This document shows, piece by piece, positions 34,011 through 44,393 of a stretch of DNA of 52,960 bases; position 1 is the stretch's first letter, and each line of letters begins with the position of its first letter. The DNA comes from Basidiobolus meristosporus CBS 931.73 (taxonomy: Eukaryota > Basidiobolomycota > Basidiobolomycetes > Basidiobolales > Basidiobolaceae): NCBI GenBank assembly GCA_002104905.1, contig MCFE01000612.1, positions 1-52,960 on the forward strand, given 5' to 3'. Made by a program: the position numbers and the translations under genes. The notes under the pieces are model-generated. The model was not told where the DNA came from. It made no database searches and saw only the letters and a program-made list of their open reading frames with translations.

Positions 34011-35567
34011 TGGATCCCCATCTTGGTAAGAGGACTCTTCATTCCGGAAACACAGAGCCTGCCTAACACCAACTCTAGATAGTCTGTATCCTCCCCAATG
34101 AAGTCGTGAGATGGTCGCTGGTGGGTGCTGGGTTTGAAACTTCCGGTAAGTTTGTATGGCCTTCCTCGCCTTGCCGGGTTCACAACCCATAGCCCATCTA
34201 TTCCGGGGTTTTTCAAGTGCCGAAGCATGAAAAGGTGATCTCCCGGTCGGAAAGATTCTTCCCCAAGCTGCTGATTCTCTTTATCCTGGCTGCGCACGCT
34301 GCACGGGAGTTCGTCTTCAAGTTCAAGTTCTATTAGTACACCATCAGCTTCAAGGTGATCAGAGACATGACCAACAACATCCTAGACAGTGCGCAGTAGC
34401 CTCTCCACCATCTCCCCTTTATTTGTCATTTGATGATGTTGATACACGTATACATGAATTAAATGCTCCTTGTTTCGATCAATCTGGTTCGATGGAAGCG
34501 ACACGAAATAGTCAAGTGGTGACGTTTATGTAACATATTCTAGGAAATCGATTAGCGTATGTTGAACCATGGTCTTATGCATCCCTACCATCGGGCAAGT
34601 GGCGAATGCATAGTACAGAAATGAAGACCAAGCGTACACTCCACCGACGACCACCAGGAACGTCAGCACTCGAAGCATTGCTCCTTGAAAATGCCCCTAG
34701 ATCTGAGTAAATAATGTTGACCAGCGAGTCGTTTTGCATGCCAAAAGAATTCCCAGATTTGGTTAATCATTCTTGAGGTAGCAAGCTCGTGGATCGTCTG
34801 AATGATGGCGCCACATTTTGAATGGTGTCCAACATCTTCCCACCTTTCAAACCTCCAGGCACAGTTAATTAGAATTGAGTCCTCTCTGGTAGCAACCGTC
34901 ACCTTGTATAAGTACACGTGTTCATCAAGATAACGTACGAAGGAGAGCACCTCTTCTTGGCTTGAAAATAGGCAAATGATTTAACCCTGAAACATGTATC
35001 ACGCTCTTAAACAGCTGGTTTCCCTTACTTGAGGGGAAATCCGATTGTAGCTTCTGGTTTGGGCTGTCGTCAGTAGTTACGTGATCCAAGTGGTGAGGGA
35101 GAGGTGAGCTTGATTTTGTATGAGGCTGCTTTGCGAGTGTTCTATGTTGTGTGCTGAATGGGTGTCGGTGGAGTTTGAGTTTTGATGGCAGAAGGATCAC
35201 ACATGATACGATATTTACTCGCCGAGAAGATCCTTGTAAACAAACCTAACAACAAGCAGTGGCACATGCGGTTGGACAACCGTTCCTTTCCTACTTCACT
35301 CCATCTAGATAGGGTGTGTATTGAAATTGGTCACGTGCGGGATTTCTTTCTGTCAACGGAAGGTTTGCTGCAGCATGTTACAATGGGAAATATGCATCTA
35401 AGTACATGGAGGCAGGTATGAAGAATGCGGGGGAATAAGGTTGAGTCCACACAATAGACAGATTTCATATTCATCAAGATGTGCCTTGGCTTACTGAGAC
35501 ACCACTGGAGTGAAAAAGGGGCAGTAAGGGAGGGTGTGGGGTACCCCATACTTTCCTCCGAGGTGAG
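34011..35567. other. Unassigned stretch with possible minus-strand gene fragments
   Basis: Three minus-strand blocks look protein-like but lack a start and cannot be joined with confidence: 34297-34030 (FRPGDHLFMLRHLKNPGIDG), 34950-34663 (YLDEHVYLYKVTVATREDSI, INQIWEFFWHAKRLAGQHYL) and 34688-34533 (VLTFLVVVGGVYAWSSFLYY, a membrane-like segment). The Ser/His-rich 35200-34940 block could be a leader. They may be one decayed gene or two. I do not recognise the family. Confidence 0.35.
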
Positions 35568-35574
35568 TATAAAT
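35568..35574 (+). promoter_or_regulatory. TATA box of the Gly/Asn-repeat gene
   Basis: TATAAAT lies about 45 bases before the ATG at 35619, within a sensible fungal core-promoter distance. Confidence 0.5.
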
Positions 35575-35618
35575 TGATCAAGACACTCACTTGGCAGTAT
35601 ATCTCTCTCAACAACAAA

Positions 35619-37556
35619 ATGAAATTCTCCGCACCCAGAATCTTGTGCTTCCTCTCTGGTTTGGCTGCAATCAACGCCGCAGCTTTCGATAGAAGACTAC
35701 AGGCAAGAAGTGGTGGAACTTACGACGTGACCGATCTATTCGACGGAGGGAATGAAAGTGGTGGTAGCGGAGCTGGCGCTTATGGCCCCGGAAATGGTGA
35801 TAACGGAAGTGGCGGTAACGGCAATGGAGGCAATGATGATGGCAGTGGCAACGGGGCCGGTGCTTATGGCCCTGGAAATGGTGATAACGGAAGCGGCAGT
35901 AACGGTAATGGAGGCAATGGTGATGGCAGTGGCAACGGTGGTAATGGGGCCGGTGCTTACGACTCTGGAAACGGTAACGGCGGTAATGGAAATAGAGGAA
36001 ATGGAGATGGCAATGGAAATGGTGGCAACGGAGGCGGTGCATATGACTCTGGCAATGGTGGCAACGGAAATGGCGGTAACGGCAATGGAGGCAACGGTGA
36101 TGGCAGTGACAACGGGGCCGGTGCTTATGGCCCTGGAAACGGCAACGGCGGTAATGGAAATGGAGGAGATGGAGATGACAATGGTAATGGAGGCAATGGA
36201 GCCGGTGCATATGGCTCTGGCAATGGAGGAAACGGAAATGGCGGTAGCGGCAATGGAGGTAATGGTGATGGCAGTGGCAACGGTGGTAACGGGGCCGGTG
36301 CTTACGACTCTGGAAACGGTAACGGCGGTAATGGAAATGGAGGAAATGGAGATGGCAATGGTAATGGAGGCAATGAGAACAGTGGCAACGGAGCTGGTGC
36401 TTACGACTCTGGTAATGGTGGAAATGGAAATGGCGGTAACGGCAATGGAGGCAATGGTGATGGGAATGGCAACGGTGGTAACGGGGCCGGTGCTTACGAC
36501 TCTGGAAACGGCAACGGCGGTAATGGAAGTGGAGGAGATGGAGATGACAATGGTAATGGAGGCAATGGAGCCGGTGCATATGGCTCTGGCAATGGTGGAA
36601 ACGGAAATGGCGGTAGCGGCAATGGAGGTAATGGTGATGGCAGTGGCAACGGTGGTAACGGAGCCGGTGCTTACGACTCTGGAAACGGTAACGGCGGTAA
36701 TGGAAATGGAGGAAATGGAGATGGCAATGGTAATGGAGGCAATGGAGCCGGTGCAAATGGCTCTGGTAATGGTGGAAACGGAAACGGCGGTAACGGCAAT
36801 GGAGGCAATGGTGATGGGAATGGCAACGGTGGTAACGGAGCCGGTGCTTACGACTCTGGAAACGGCAACGGCGGTAATGGAAATGGAAATGGCAATGGTA
36901 ATGGAGGAAATGAGAACAGTGGCAACGGAGCTGGTGCTTACGACTCTGGTAATGGTGGAAATGGAAATGGCGGTAACGGCAATGAAGGCAATGGTGATGG
37001 CAGTGGCAACGGCGGTAATGGAAATGGAGACGGCAATGGAAACGGTGGCAACGGAGCCGGTGCATACGACTCTGGCGATGGTGGAAACGGAAATGGCGGT
37101 AACGGCAATGGAGATGGTAATGGAGGCAATGGCAACGGCGGTAATGGAAATGGCAATGGAGGCAACGGAGCCGGTACATATGACTCTAGCAATGGTGGAA
37201 ACGGAAACGATGGTAACGGCAATGGTAATGGAGGTATTGGCAACGGTGGTAACAACGCTGATAACAATGTTGGTGCTTATGACTCTGGAAACGGCAACGG
37301 CGGTAATGGAAATGGAGGAAGTCGAGACGGCAACGGTAATGGAGGAAATGGAAACGGTGGTAACGGCGCTGGTACTTATGGCTCTGGAAACGGCAGCGGT
37401 GGTAATGGAAATGATGTCACTAGAGGCGGCAATGACAATGGTGGTAACGGAGCCGGTGTTTATAATTCTCAAAATGATGGAAACGGAAACGGAGGCAATG
37501 GCTCTGGAAGTGCTAATGGGAATGGTGCCGGCAACGGTAATGGTGATTGTCAGTAA
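35619..37556 (+). CDS. Secreted Gly/Asn-rich tandem-repeat protein
   Basis: A single exon of 645 residues. The ATG at 35619 starts a signal peptide (MKFSAPRILCFLSGLAAINA, then AAFDRR), so it is chosen over upstream codons. After a 30-residue unique part (RSGGTYDVTDLFDGGNESGG) the rest is a tandem array of a roughly 30-50 residue unit built from GNGGNGNGGNGDG plus the marker GAGAYDSGN or GAGAYGPGN, repeated about 14 times with variation. It ends GAGNGNGDCQ with a lone Cys and no membrane anchor. The composition suggests an extracellular or cell-wall glycine-rich protein. Repeat number probably varies between strains through slippage. Antisense frames are also open, but only as a by-product of the repeat. 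Confidence 0.85.
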   Translation: MKFSAPRILCFLSGLAAINAAAFDRRLQARSGGTYDVTDLFDGGNESGGSGAGAYGPGNGDNGSGGNGNGGNDDGSGNGAGAYGPGNGDNGSGSNGNGGNGDGSGNGGNGAGAYDSGNGNGGNGNRGNGDGNGNGGNGGGAYDSGNGGNGNGGNGNGGNGDGSDNGAGAYGPGNGNGGNGNGGDGDDNGNGGNGAGAYGSGNGGNGNGGSGNGGNGDGSGNGGNGAGAYDSGNGNGGNGNGGNGDGNGNGGNENSGNGAGAYDSGNGGNGNGGNGNGGNGDGNGNGGNGAGAYDSGNGNGGNGSGGDGDDNGNGGNGAGAYGSGNGGNGNGGSGNGGNGDGSGNGGNGAGAYDSGNGNGGNGNGGNGDGNGNGGNGAGANGSGNGGNGNGGNGNGGNGDGNGNGGNGAGAYDSGNGNGGNGNGNGNGNGGNENSGNGAGAYDSGNGGNGNGGNGNEGNGDGSGNGGNGNGDGNGNGGNGAGAYDSGDGGNGNGGNGNGDGNGGNGNGGNGNGNGGNGAGTYDSSNGGNGNDGNGNGNGGIGNGGNNADNNVGAYDSGNGNGGNGNGGSRDGNGNGGNGNGGNGAGTYGSGNGSGGNGNDVTRGGNDNGGNGAGVYNSQNDGNGNGGNGSGSANGNGAGNGNGDCQ

Positions 37557-37848
37557 CTCATAGCGCTATAGTAGAATGATCATGTATTTAAAGTCTATTT
37601 AATCCATAAATAAATTTGCTTGATAGATGGAATGCCATTTTGTACAATGTTGCTTCTCTATATGTTTTGTGGGTTTGTATTTGAAGCAAAATATGGCTAT
37701 ATATGTTCTCATCCTTTTATTTATATAGATTATGGTCAAGGGGAGAGTAGGAAAGTGATGATTGTGGATCCATTGACACAGGTGGACTATTTGTGTATGC
37801 TGCCTAGTGGGAATCACTCTAGAGCCAAAAGAAGTGTTAGGAGAGTAC

Positions 37849-38616
37849 TGTTGTGCATCAACATTTAAAACTTGGCCAATTTCACTCCATTAGAAAATCT
37901 AGTACCCTAACTGATTTTCCCTAACCCAAACATAACTAATCCCTGTTATGGTTTATTTTATCACTTCTCAGAATCTATTTTTAGCTGTCACACCTGATCA
38001 ATTTTCATGTGGTCATTATGTCCTCAACTGATCTGCTAAGCCCTTCCAAGTGATTAGTCATCTGAGATTTATCCAACCACTTAGCAGTTGCCAAGACATC
38101 AGCTGATTAATGATGCAATTTTTCATTTATCTTATGCACCTATCAACACCCCAACAGATTTCAATTAGCCCAGTCTCTTGGTGCTTACTAATGCAACTCA
38201 ATCAGAAAAGTATAAATAAAGTTTACTGAACCTTTTGGTTTAGTGTGTGTCTCAACAAAATTAAAATTGTGCCTCAGCAAAATTAAGAATTCAACAATTC
38301 CATTCTAGTTTCCACCCTAGCCTAGCACATCTAGTACTCTCAAGAGCACCAAGCCTAGCCTGTATAGCAACCCAACTCTGTTGCCTTTATAGCCCAACTC
38401 AACTATATACAAAACCAATATTAGACCAGAACTTCTCTGCTAATATTTTGTCACCCTTGACAATTCTAAGATTCTGCACTCAGTTATCACTTAAGTTCAG
38501 TTGACTCATTCAAGAGTTGTATTACACTTCTCTCTTGGATACAACATTTTTTTGTTGAATTCCATTACATTCAACCGCATTACAATATGTCCTCAGCAGC
38601 AAGTAATCCAAATCTC
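37849..38616 (+). mobile_element. Gypsy-type element copy 1: 5' LTR plus 10 gag codons, cut by a telomere seam
   Basis: The LTR starts TGTTGTGCATCAACATTTAA at 37849 and runs to about 38575. Then follow a short leader and an ATG (38587) encoding MSSAASNPNL. The element stops there and becomes AGGGTTAGGGGGGAGACAGT, a telomere seam plus LINE 3' end. The same LTR and gag start occur at 40185, where gag continues normally, so the break point is clear. Confidence 0.88.
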
Positions 38617-40184
38617 AGGGTTAGGGGGGAGACAGTCACCAACAGGCAAAATCTTTATTTCAGTTGAAACAAAGAAGCCAGCGCTACTGTTGTAGCTTTG
38701 ATACAAGAGTGTGTAGCTGAGGGGAATTTGTAGGTAAGTTAATAAGAAGTGATGATAGTTCTTCAGTGCTCAAGACACTGTTCAGTGGGAAGGGGGGTAG
38801 CAAGAGAGGTAAAAATGACTTGTGAACAACATTAATGAGGGGAATGTGATAAGGATTGATATTCATCATAAAGGGAGTGTGTTGCTGCAGATATTGCTGC
38901 CAAAGGTCTGTCAAGTAATTCAGGTAGGCCAGCTTTGGTTTTTCTGACTGCAGAATATAATGAGCAAACTTCTTGACTTCAGGATCTCCAAGTATAGTTC
39001 TCCAGCAGGAGTCAGGTGTAGTGTGGTGTGTTCTCTGCCAGGCCTTAATCAGTGGTTTGTTGCAGTTGTGAAGTCTGAGATATAATCTGGTTCTAAGGTA
39101 GAGAAGTCTGATCTTATAGGGCATAAACCCAAAAGCACCAAGAATAGCATGTCTGTAGGGGCATTCAGGCAAATGAGGCACCAAGGAGGTAATGCACCAT
39201 ACTGCAAACTTGTCAAGCTTAGTGCAGTCTCTAGAAGTAAGAGAGAGAAGTGGTAGGCCAAATTCCAGGACAGGGAAGACAAACTGCTTGAGTAGAAGAA
39301 GGCAGCTGGGAGCTGAAGTTGCAGGAGGAGTAACAGCCAGTAGCTTGTGGAGTGCCTGTCTTGCCAGGATAATTCTCTTCTTCAGGTGTGCTCCGGAGTC
39401 TAGTCCAGTAGGAAGGAAAGGAAAGCCAAGATATGTAGCAGAAGCCCAAGCAGGTAGAGTGGAGTTCTCCAGGTTTACGGGAGTGCCCAAAGGTACTGTC
39501 TTTGCAATGGAAAGCTGGAGATTATTCTTCTGCAGATACTGGTGGATGGTCTGGGAGTCTTGTTGCACATTGGAGGAGGATATTCTGATATCATCAGCAA
39601 AGAGAGTAACCAGGCAGTCAGCTGAGAGTCTTGGGAAATCATTCAGGAAGATGGAGAGCAGTATAGGACCAAGCACAGAGCCTTGAACCACTCCATTAGG
39701 ACTGAGAGCACTTGTGATTGCTCACTTGGGTGCAGAATTCTTGCTTGTGGATCCAGAAACAGAGACCTGACCAGGAGGGTGAGAGAGGTACTGGAGAAGC
39801 ATTGCAACTTGGACCAAAGCAGATTTCTGTTAACTGAATTAAAGGCCTTAGTAATATCAAACAGAACAGAGGGATACTTGCACTGGAGAGAGTGATCTTG
39901 GCTAAGTATGACTGCATATTCCAAGGAGAGGCCAGGAACAAAGCCAAACTGTGCAGGGTGAAACTTGAGGGAGTCAGAGTAGAGCTCCTGAGCAAGCAGA
40001 AGCTCAAGCACCTTTCTGCAGGTAGGCAGCAGAGATATTGGCCTGTAGGAGCTAGGATCCAGGTGCTTTCCTTTGCCCTTGTACAGTGGCAGAAAATTTG
40101 CAAAGGACCATTCCTCAGGAGTAGAAAGCTGGGCTGAGCATAGCTGAAACAGTGGAAGCAGAAGTGCAGACATGGCCTTGGTAC
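38617..40184 (-). mobile_element. LINE family A, copy at inner seam, 5' part replaced by gypsy insertion
   Basis: Its 3' end abuts GGGTTAGGG. It carries the C-terminal two-thirds of ORF2 in two frames (39691-38684 and 40200-39643), including LPLYKGKGKHLDPSSYRPIS, VLFDITKAFNSVNR and LVTLFADDIRIS. A small indel near 39705 breaks the frame. Its left hairpin arm is altered (GGCAA in place of GGTGA). The copy stops at GGTAC, exactly where a gypsy LTR begins; the intact copy at 45890 continues past that point. Thus gypsy inserted into this LINE. Confidence 0.92.
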
Positions 40185-42285
40185 TGTTGTGCATCAACAT
40201 TTAAAACTTAGCCAATTTTACTCCGTTTGAAAATCTAGCACCCTAACTGATTTTCCCTAACCCAAACATAACAAATCCCAGTTACAGTTTATTTTATCCC
40301 ACCTCAGAATCTATTTTTAGCTATCACACCTGATCTATTTTCAAATGGTCATTACGTTATCAACCTATCTGCCAAGCCTTCCCAGGTGATTAGTCATCTG
40401 AGATCTATCCAACCACTGTGCAGTTGCCAAGATATCAGTTGATTGATGATGTAATTTTCATTTATCTTATGCACCTATGAACACCCAAATTGATTTCAAT
40501 CAATCCAGTCCCTTGGCGCTTACTAATTCAACTTGATCAGAAAAGTATAAATAAAGTGTACTGAACCTTTTGGTTTAGTGTGTGTCTCAACAAAATTTAG
40601 ATTCTGTCTCAGCAAAAATAAGAATCCAGCAATTCCATTCTAGTTTCTATCCAAGCCTAGTATATCTAGCACTCCAAAGAACACCAAGCCTAGCCTGCCT
40701 AGCAAACAAATATCATTGTCTTTATAGCCAACCCAGCTATATCCAAGACCAATATTAGATCAGAATCTTTCTGCTAATATTTCCGCCACTCTCTGATAAT
40801 TTTAAGATTCTGCACTTAATTGTCCCTTTGGTTCAGTTGAACCATTCAAGAGTTTTATTACACTTTCTCTTGGATACACCATTTTTTTCGTTGAATTCCA
40901 TTACATTCAGCCAATTAGAAGATGTCCTCAGCAGCAAGCAATCCAAACCTTTCCATGTTGGAAGAAGCCAGAAGAAATCAGGAAGAACTTACTGAACAGC
41001 TTGAAAACATCATGCTTGAAAGAAACACCATGATGCTTGAGCACTCAAAGCTTGCCAAAACAAGATCTGATAATCACCGTAGAGATGAACTCCTTGAAGT
41101 TATATCCGGTTACCAAGATGAAACTGGAATAACTAAGGAAGCACTGGAGAATATTGCCATAGTAACTGACAGCATTGAAAATCCGCCAAGCCTTGCTCTG
41201 CATCAGCCACCAAGAAGTCATGCCTTTGAATCCTCCAGATCTACATCTCCTTGTAGACCTGCCCCTGGTGGTTGTCCCAAGATCCTTGCCTGTTTATGCT
41301 GAAGGCACCAATGCCATCAAGAATCTAACTGAGTTTCTTTACAAGTTTAGTCACATCTTAGCTGCACACCAGCTAGACCCTGACACCAACTGGGCTAGAC
41401 TTCTGCCTCTCTGTCTCACAATGCAAGATGCTGACTGGGTTGAAGTGAACATTCCTTCCAATAGTACGTGGAAAATTGCCCAAAACCTCTTTTGCAGCCA
41501 TTTCTGAAGGTCCTCTCAAGACAGCACATCTGAACTGCGACTTATGGAAAACTAAAATGCAAAAAGGTGAATCTGTGCAACACTTCTGTGATAGATTCCA
41601 AAGACAAATGAGATTAGCTGGAGTTAGTGATGATAATTCATTGCTTACTGCTCATTTTCTTTCAAACTTTTCACACCAGCTACAGAGCAATATTGCTATT
41701 GTCAAAGCATGCAACCCTGCACATACCTATGACCAGATCTCAGAGATATGTACACTGGCAATCACCTTGACTGCAGCAGTTAGCCAGACTTCAGGCAACT
41801 CAACCCAAGATCCCACAACAGCCAGAAAAGAGACCAGTCATGGGACCAAGAAGCAGTCAACCGCTACCAAGCACTGTGAGCTTCATGGAAAATGCTATCA
41901 TTCTACCAGTGAATGCAAAGGCATCACCAAGCAGTCAAACAAGTCAGGAAACACCTCAGAAAAGCAGCAAAACACTAAAACTGATAATTGATATGCTGAT
42001 GACAAGTACTTTAAATGTGGAAATATGGGACATAGATCACCTGCCTGTCCTGAGAAGAACTCCACACCATCAGCCAAAATTACCCAGATCCTTGATGATC
42101 ATTCAGCCAATGATACAATGGGGTATGAAGAAGCATATGAAGAACTTACAGTTCAAGATTATCACAACCTCTTTGAGTTTTGGGCTAAAATTGCAACTGT
42201 TCAAGAAAAAAAGCAACCAATCACACAGCTCAAAGCCATAGAAGTGCCACTCACCCTCAATGGCCAATCATACGTAGCACTACTG
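40185..42285 (+). mobile_element. Gypsy-type element copy 2, truncated in protease by a telomere seam
   Basis: 5' LTR 40185 to about 40908, closely similar to that at 37849, then gag from 40922. It ends at ACTACTG (42285), immediately followed by GGTTAGGG. No 3' LTR, reverse transcriptase or integrase remains. It appears to have been terminal when the end was lost. Confidence 0.88.
40922..42285 (+). pseudogene. Gypsy gag with zinc knuckle and start of protease
   Basis: The ATG at 40922 begins MSSAASNPNLSMLEEARRNQ, a coiled-coil-like N-terminus. The capsid-like part continues in shifted frames (41175-41507, then 41476-41991 with WKTKMQKGESVQHFCDRFQR). Near 42010 the knuckle reads YFKCGNMGHRSPACPE, with Tyr in place of the first Cys. 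Then VPLTLNGQSYVALL, the run-up to a retropepsin active site, is cut just before the expected Asp. At least two frameshifts are present. Confidence 0.8.
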
Positions 42286-42315
42286 GGTTAGGGGGGGAGG
42301 GAAGGGTTAGGGGGA
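42286..42315 (+). repeat. Double telomeric seam with a micro-stub
   Basis: GGGTTAGGGGGGGAGGGAA is followed by GGGTTAGGGGGAGGAAAG. The first piece matches the last dozen bases of the family C 3' end (GGGGGAGGGAAA), then telomere restarts. It looks like a LINE copy aborted within about 12 bases and recapped. Confidence 0.65.
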
Positions 42316-42742
42316 GGAAAGTCACCAAGTGGTGAAATCTTTATTTACTTATGACAAGTATCTAAAGAAGCCAAGTTAATCTGAAGTAATTCCTAGAAAG
42401 CTAGGTCTGAGAGATATCTTCCTGGTAAGCCAGGTCTGAGAGTTGAGAAGCTGAGTGGTACTATATTTCCTAGTTAGCTAGGTCTGAGAGAGGTTTCCTG
42501 GAAAGCCAGGCCTGAGAAGTGAGAATCTGAATATATCTGAGCTAAGTTATACTGGTTTGCGGTAGCTGAATTGTGGCCGGAATGGCCAGTAGACTGGGGG
42601 AACTGAGATGAATTTCTGGGCGATCACTGGCCAAATTTACTAGGCAAATCTGACCAATTAGCATTTCAAGGATTTCAGCCAATCAGAGCCTTCACTTTGC
42701 CCAATGGTTGATCAAGCCATCTCCCAATGAGCACACATCAAT
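42298..42742 (-). mobile_element. Family B element: ORF-less, LINE-tailed, with four hairpins
   Basis: About 440 bases starting with TTAGGGGGAGGAAAGTCACC and sharing the GGTGAAATCTTTATTT block of the LINE 3' ends. No coding frame was found. It has four short hairpins (42392-42405, 42421-42434, 42469-42482, 42497-42510), each followed by a TCTGAGA-like box. It is either a 5'-truncated copy of an unseen LINE with a long 3' UTR, or a non-autonomous passenger using LINE machinery. Confidence 0.7.
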
Positions 42743-44325
42743 TTAGGGGGAGGGAAAGTCACCAAGTTGGTGAAATCTTTATTTGAGTTAAGAACTAATC
42801 TAAGTACAAATAAAGAAGCCAATTAAGAGGTCTAGAACCTCTCTAATAAGTAATCTAATCTATGTTTTGTTTCATCTCTAATGTTTGTTTCAATAAAGTA
42901 AAGCTCATCAGGGGTAAATATAAAATTCAGGGGTTTTGGGGGAAGTACAAATTGTAGATGTTTCTGATCAATATAATCCAAGGCTGGAACCCAGCCTGGG
43001 ATTAGGTGTAGTAGGAAAGGTGTGTGGACTTGTAAGTAGCTCTGCCACATAGATCTTAGATGGTCCTGAGCCAGTAGTCTTGGTTTCTCAGCTTTTTGAA
43101 GTTTTGAAGCAAGCTCGGTTACTACAGCAGAGCCAACCAGGGTGTGCCAGCAAGAAGATTTCAGGGAGGAGTTAGATTGAAGCCATTGTTTGATGGAGGG
43201 GTTATGTGATTTCTGAAGTTTGACTAGGAAGGAAGCCCGGAGATAGATCATTCGGATTTGGTATGGGTAGAACCCAAAGGCTCCATTAGTTGCATGGATA
43301 TAGGGAGATACTGGAAGATAAGGTACCAAGGATCTGATACACTGATGGAGAAATTTATCCAGGCGGTGAAGTTCTCTGGAGGTAAGGGGTATAATGTGGA
43401 GACCAAATTCAAGTACTGGCAGTACATACTGCTTCAGAAGTATAGGGATCTTTTGAATTGGAGTGTCTGGAGTGACTACTACTAGAAGCTTTTTGAGAGC
43501 CTGTTGGGCAAGACGGATCCTATTATTCAGGTGGAGCTTTGTGTCAATCCCATGTTGACAAAACGGCAGACCTAGATATATTGCAGTTTGTTGTGGCAGA
43601 ATGCTAGTGTTCTGTATAGTTGTAGTGCATCCAATTGGGACTGTCTTGGAAATTGAGAGTGAGAGGTTGTTGGCAGCCAAGTACTTCTCAATGATGGCAG
43701 TGTCTGCTATGGGATTAGGAGTAGCAATCTTGATATCATCTGCATAGAGAGTTAGTAGTGGATAGGGAGAGTCTGGTGAGGGGCCTTTTGGAAATAAAGG
43801 AAAGTCATGTAGGAATATCACAAATAATAAGGGACCTAGTACAGATCCTTGGACTACTCCATTTGGAACCTCATAAGTCTCTGATGTACAACTTGGATGC
43901 AAAATTTTGGCTGAGTTCTCACAAAATAGAGAACGTACAAGAAGGGTCATTGGTAGTGTGGTAACTGCTAATAGCTTTCTCCAAAGCAGAGCTCTGTCCA
44001 CAGAGTCAAAGGCTTTAGTAATGTCAAACAGAATGGTTGGCAATGAGAATTGAAGTGAATGATCATGGCTTAGCACCACAGCCATATCCAAGGAGAGTTT
44101 GGGCAAGAAGCCAAACTGAGAAGGATGGAATGGATATAGTTGAGATTGCAAGGATCTTGCTATTATAAGCTCAAAGATTTTCCGGCAGGTTGGTAGGAGT
44201 GAAACTGGCTGGTAAGAACCTGGGAGTGAGTGTTTCCCCTTCCCTTTGTATAAGGGTATTACATTTGCCTGTAACCAGGCCTTTGGGGTAGTCAATTGTT
44301 GGGCACAGATAGAGTAGAATGGGAG
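42743..44325 (-). mobile_element. LINE family C, 5'-truncated
   Basis: The 3' end follows TTTAGGGGGAGGGAAAGTCA; the 5' end is cut at about 44325 and followed by GGGTTAGGGGGGAGACAGTC of the next layer. Its 3' untranslated part has the same hairpin (TCACC, AAGTT, GGTGA) as family A, although the protein is clearly diverged. Confidence 0.9.
42832..44325 (-). CDS. LINE family C reverse transcriptase (N-terminus lost)
   Basis: About 497 codons uninterrupted by stops, beginning inside the element at PFYSICAQQLTTPKAWLQAN. Reverse transcriptase blocks are complete: NVIPLYKGKGKHSLPGSYQP, PSQFGFLPKLSLDMAVVLSH, TILFDITKAFDSVDRALLWR, NGVVQGSVLGPLLFVIFLHD, and the catalytic LLTLYADDIKIA. The C-terminal part (CWHTLVGSAVVTELASKLQK) matches the family A ORF2 tail in layout. 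No RNase H or zinc knuckle is seen. Being open throughout despite truncation suggests a recent arrival. The frame runs on into the seam upstream, but those codons (VTVSPLTL) are telomere and family A sequence. Confidence 0.9.
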   Translation of the reverse strand, partial: LPFYSICAQQLTTPKAWLQANVIPLYKGKGKHSLPGSYQPVSLLPTCRKIFELIIARSLQSQLYPFHPSQFGFLPKLSLDMAVVLSHDHSLQFSLPTILFDITKAFDSVDRALLWRKLLAVTTLPMTLLVRSLFCENSAKILHPSCTSETYEVPNGVVQGSVLGPLLFVIFLHDFPLFPKGPSPDSPYPLLTLYADDIKIATPNPIADTAIIEKYLAANNLSLSISKTVPIGCTTTIQNTSILPQQTAIYLGLPFCQHGIDTKLHLNNRIRLAQQALKKLLVVVTPDTPIQKIPILLKQYVLPVLEFGLHIIPLTSRELHRLDKFLHQCIRSLVPYLPVSPYIHATNGAFGFYPYQIRMIYLRASFLVKLQKSHNPSIKQWLQSNSSLKSSCWHTLVGSAVVTELASKLQKAEKPRLLAQDHLRSMWQSYLQVHTPFLLHLIPGWVPALDYIDQKHLQFVLPPKPLNFIFTPDELYFIETNIRDETKHRLDYLLERF

Positions 44326-44345
44326 AAGGGTTAGGGGGGAGACAG

Positions 44346-44359
44346 TCACCAACAGGTGA
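44346..44359 (-). promoter_or_regulatory. LINE 3' hairpin (family A full-length copy)
   Basis: TCACC-AACA-GGTGA, a five-pair stem. The same structure is at 51070-51083 and 52046-52059 (A), 42322-42335 (B, loop AAGT) and 42759-42773 (C, loop AAGTT). Outside it, toward the seam, lies the C-rich terminus; inside it lies AAATAAAGATT on the element sense strand. It is the likely recognition element for the reverse transcriptase. Confidence 0.7.
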
Positions 44360-44393
44360 AATCTTTATTTCAGTTGAAACAAAGAAGCCAGCG

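Noticed and set aside
34011-35200. A complete gene on the minus strand
   Set aside because: Blocks look partly coding, but no ATG or consistent splice set joins them; left as unassigned.
35671-37563. Very long antisense and alternate-frame ORFs (500-600 codons) over the Gly/Asn gene
   Set aside because: They arise from the stop-free repeat unit and give biased low-complexity products; only the 35619 frame has an ATG with a signal peptide.
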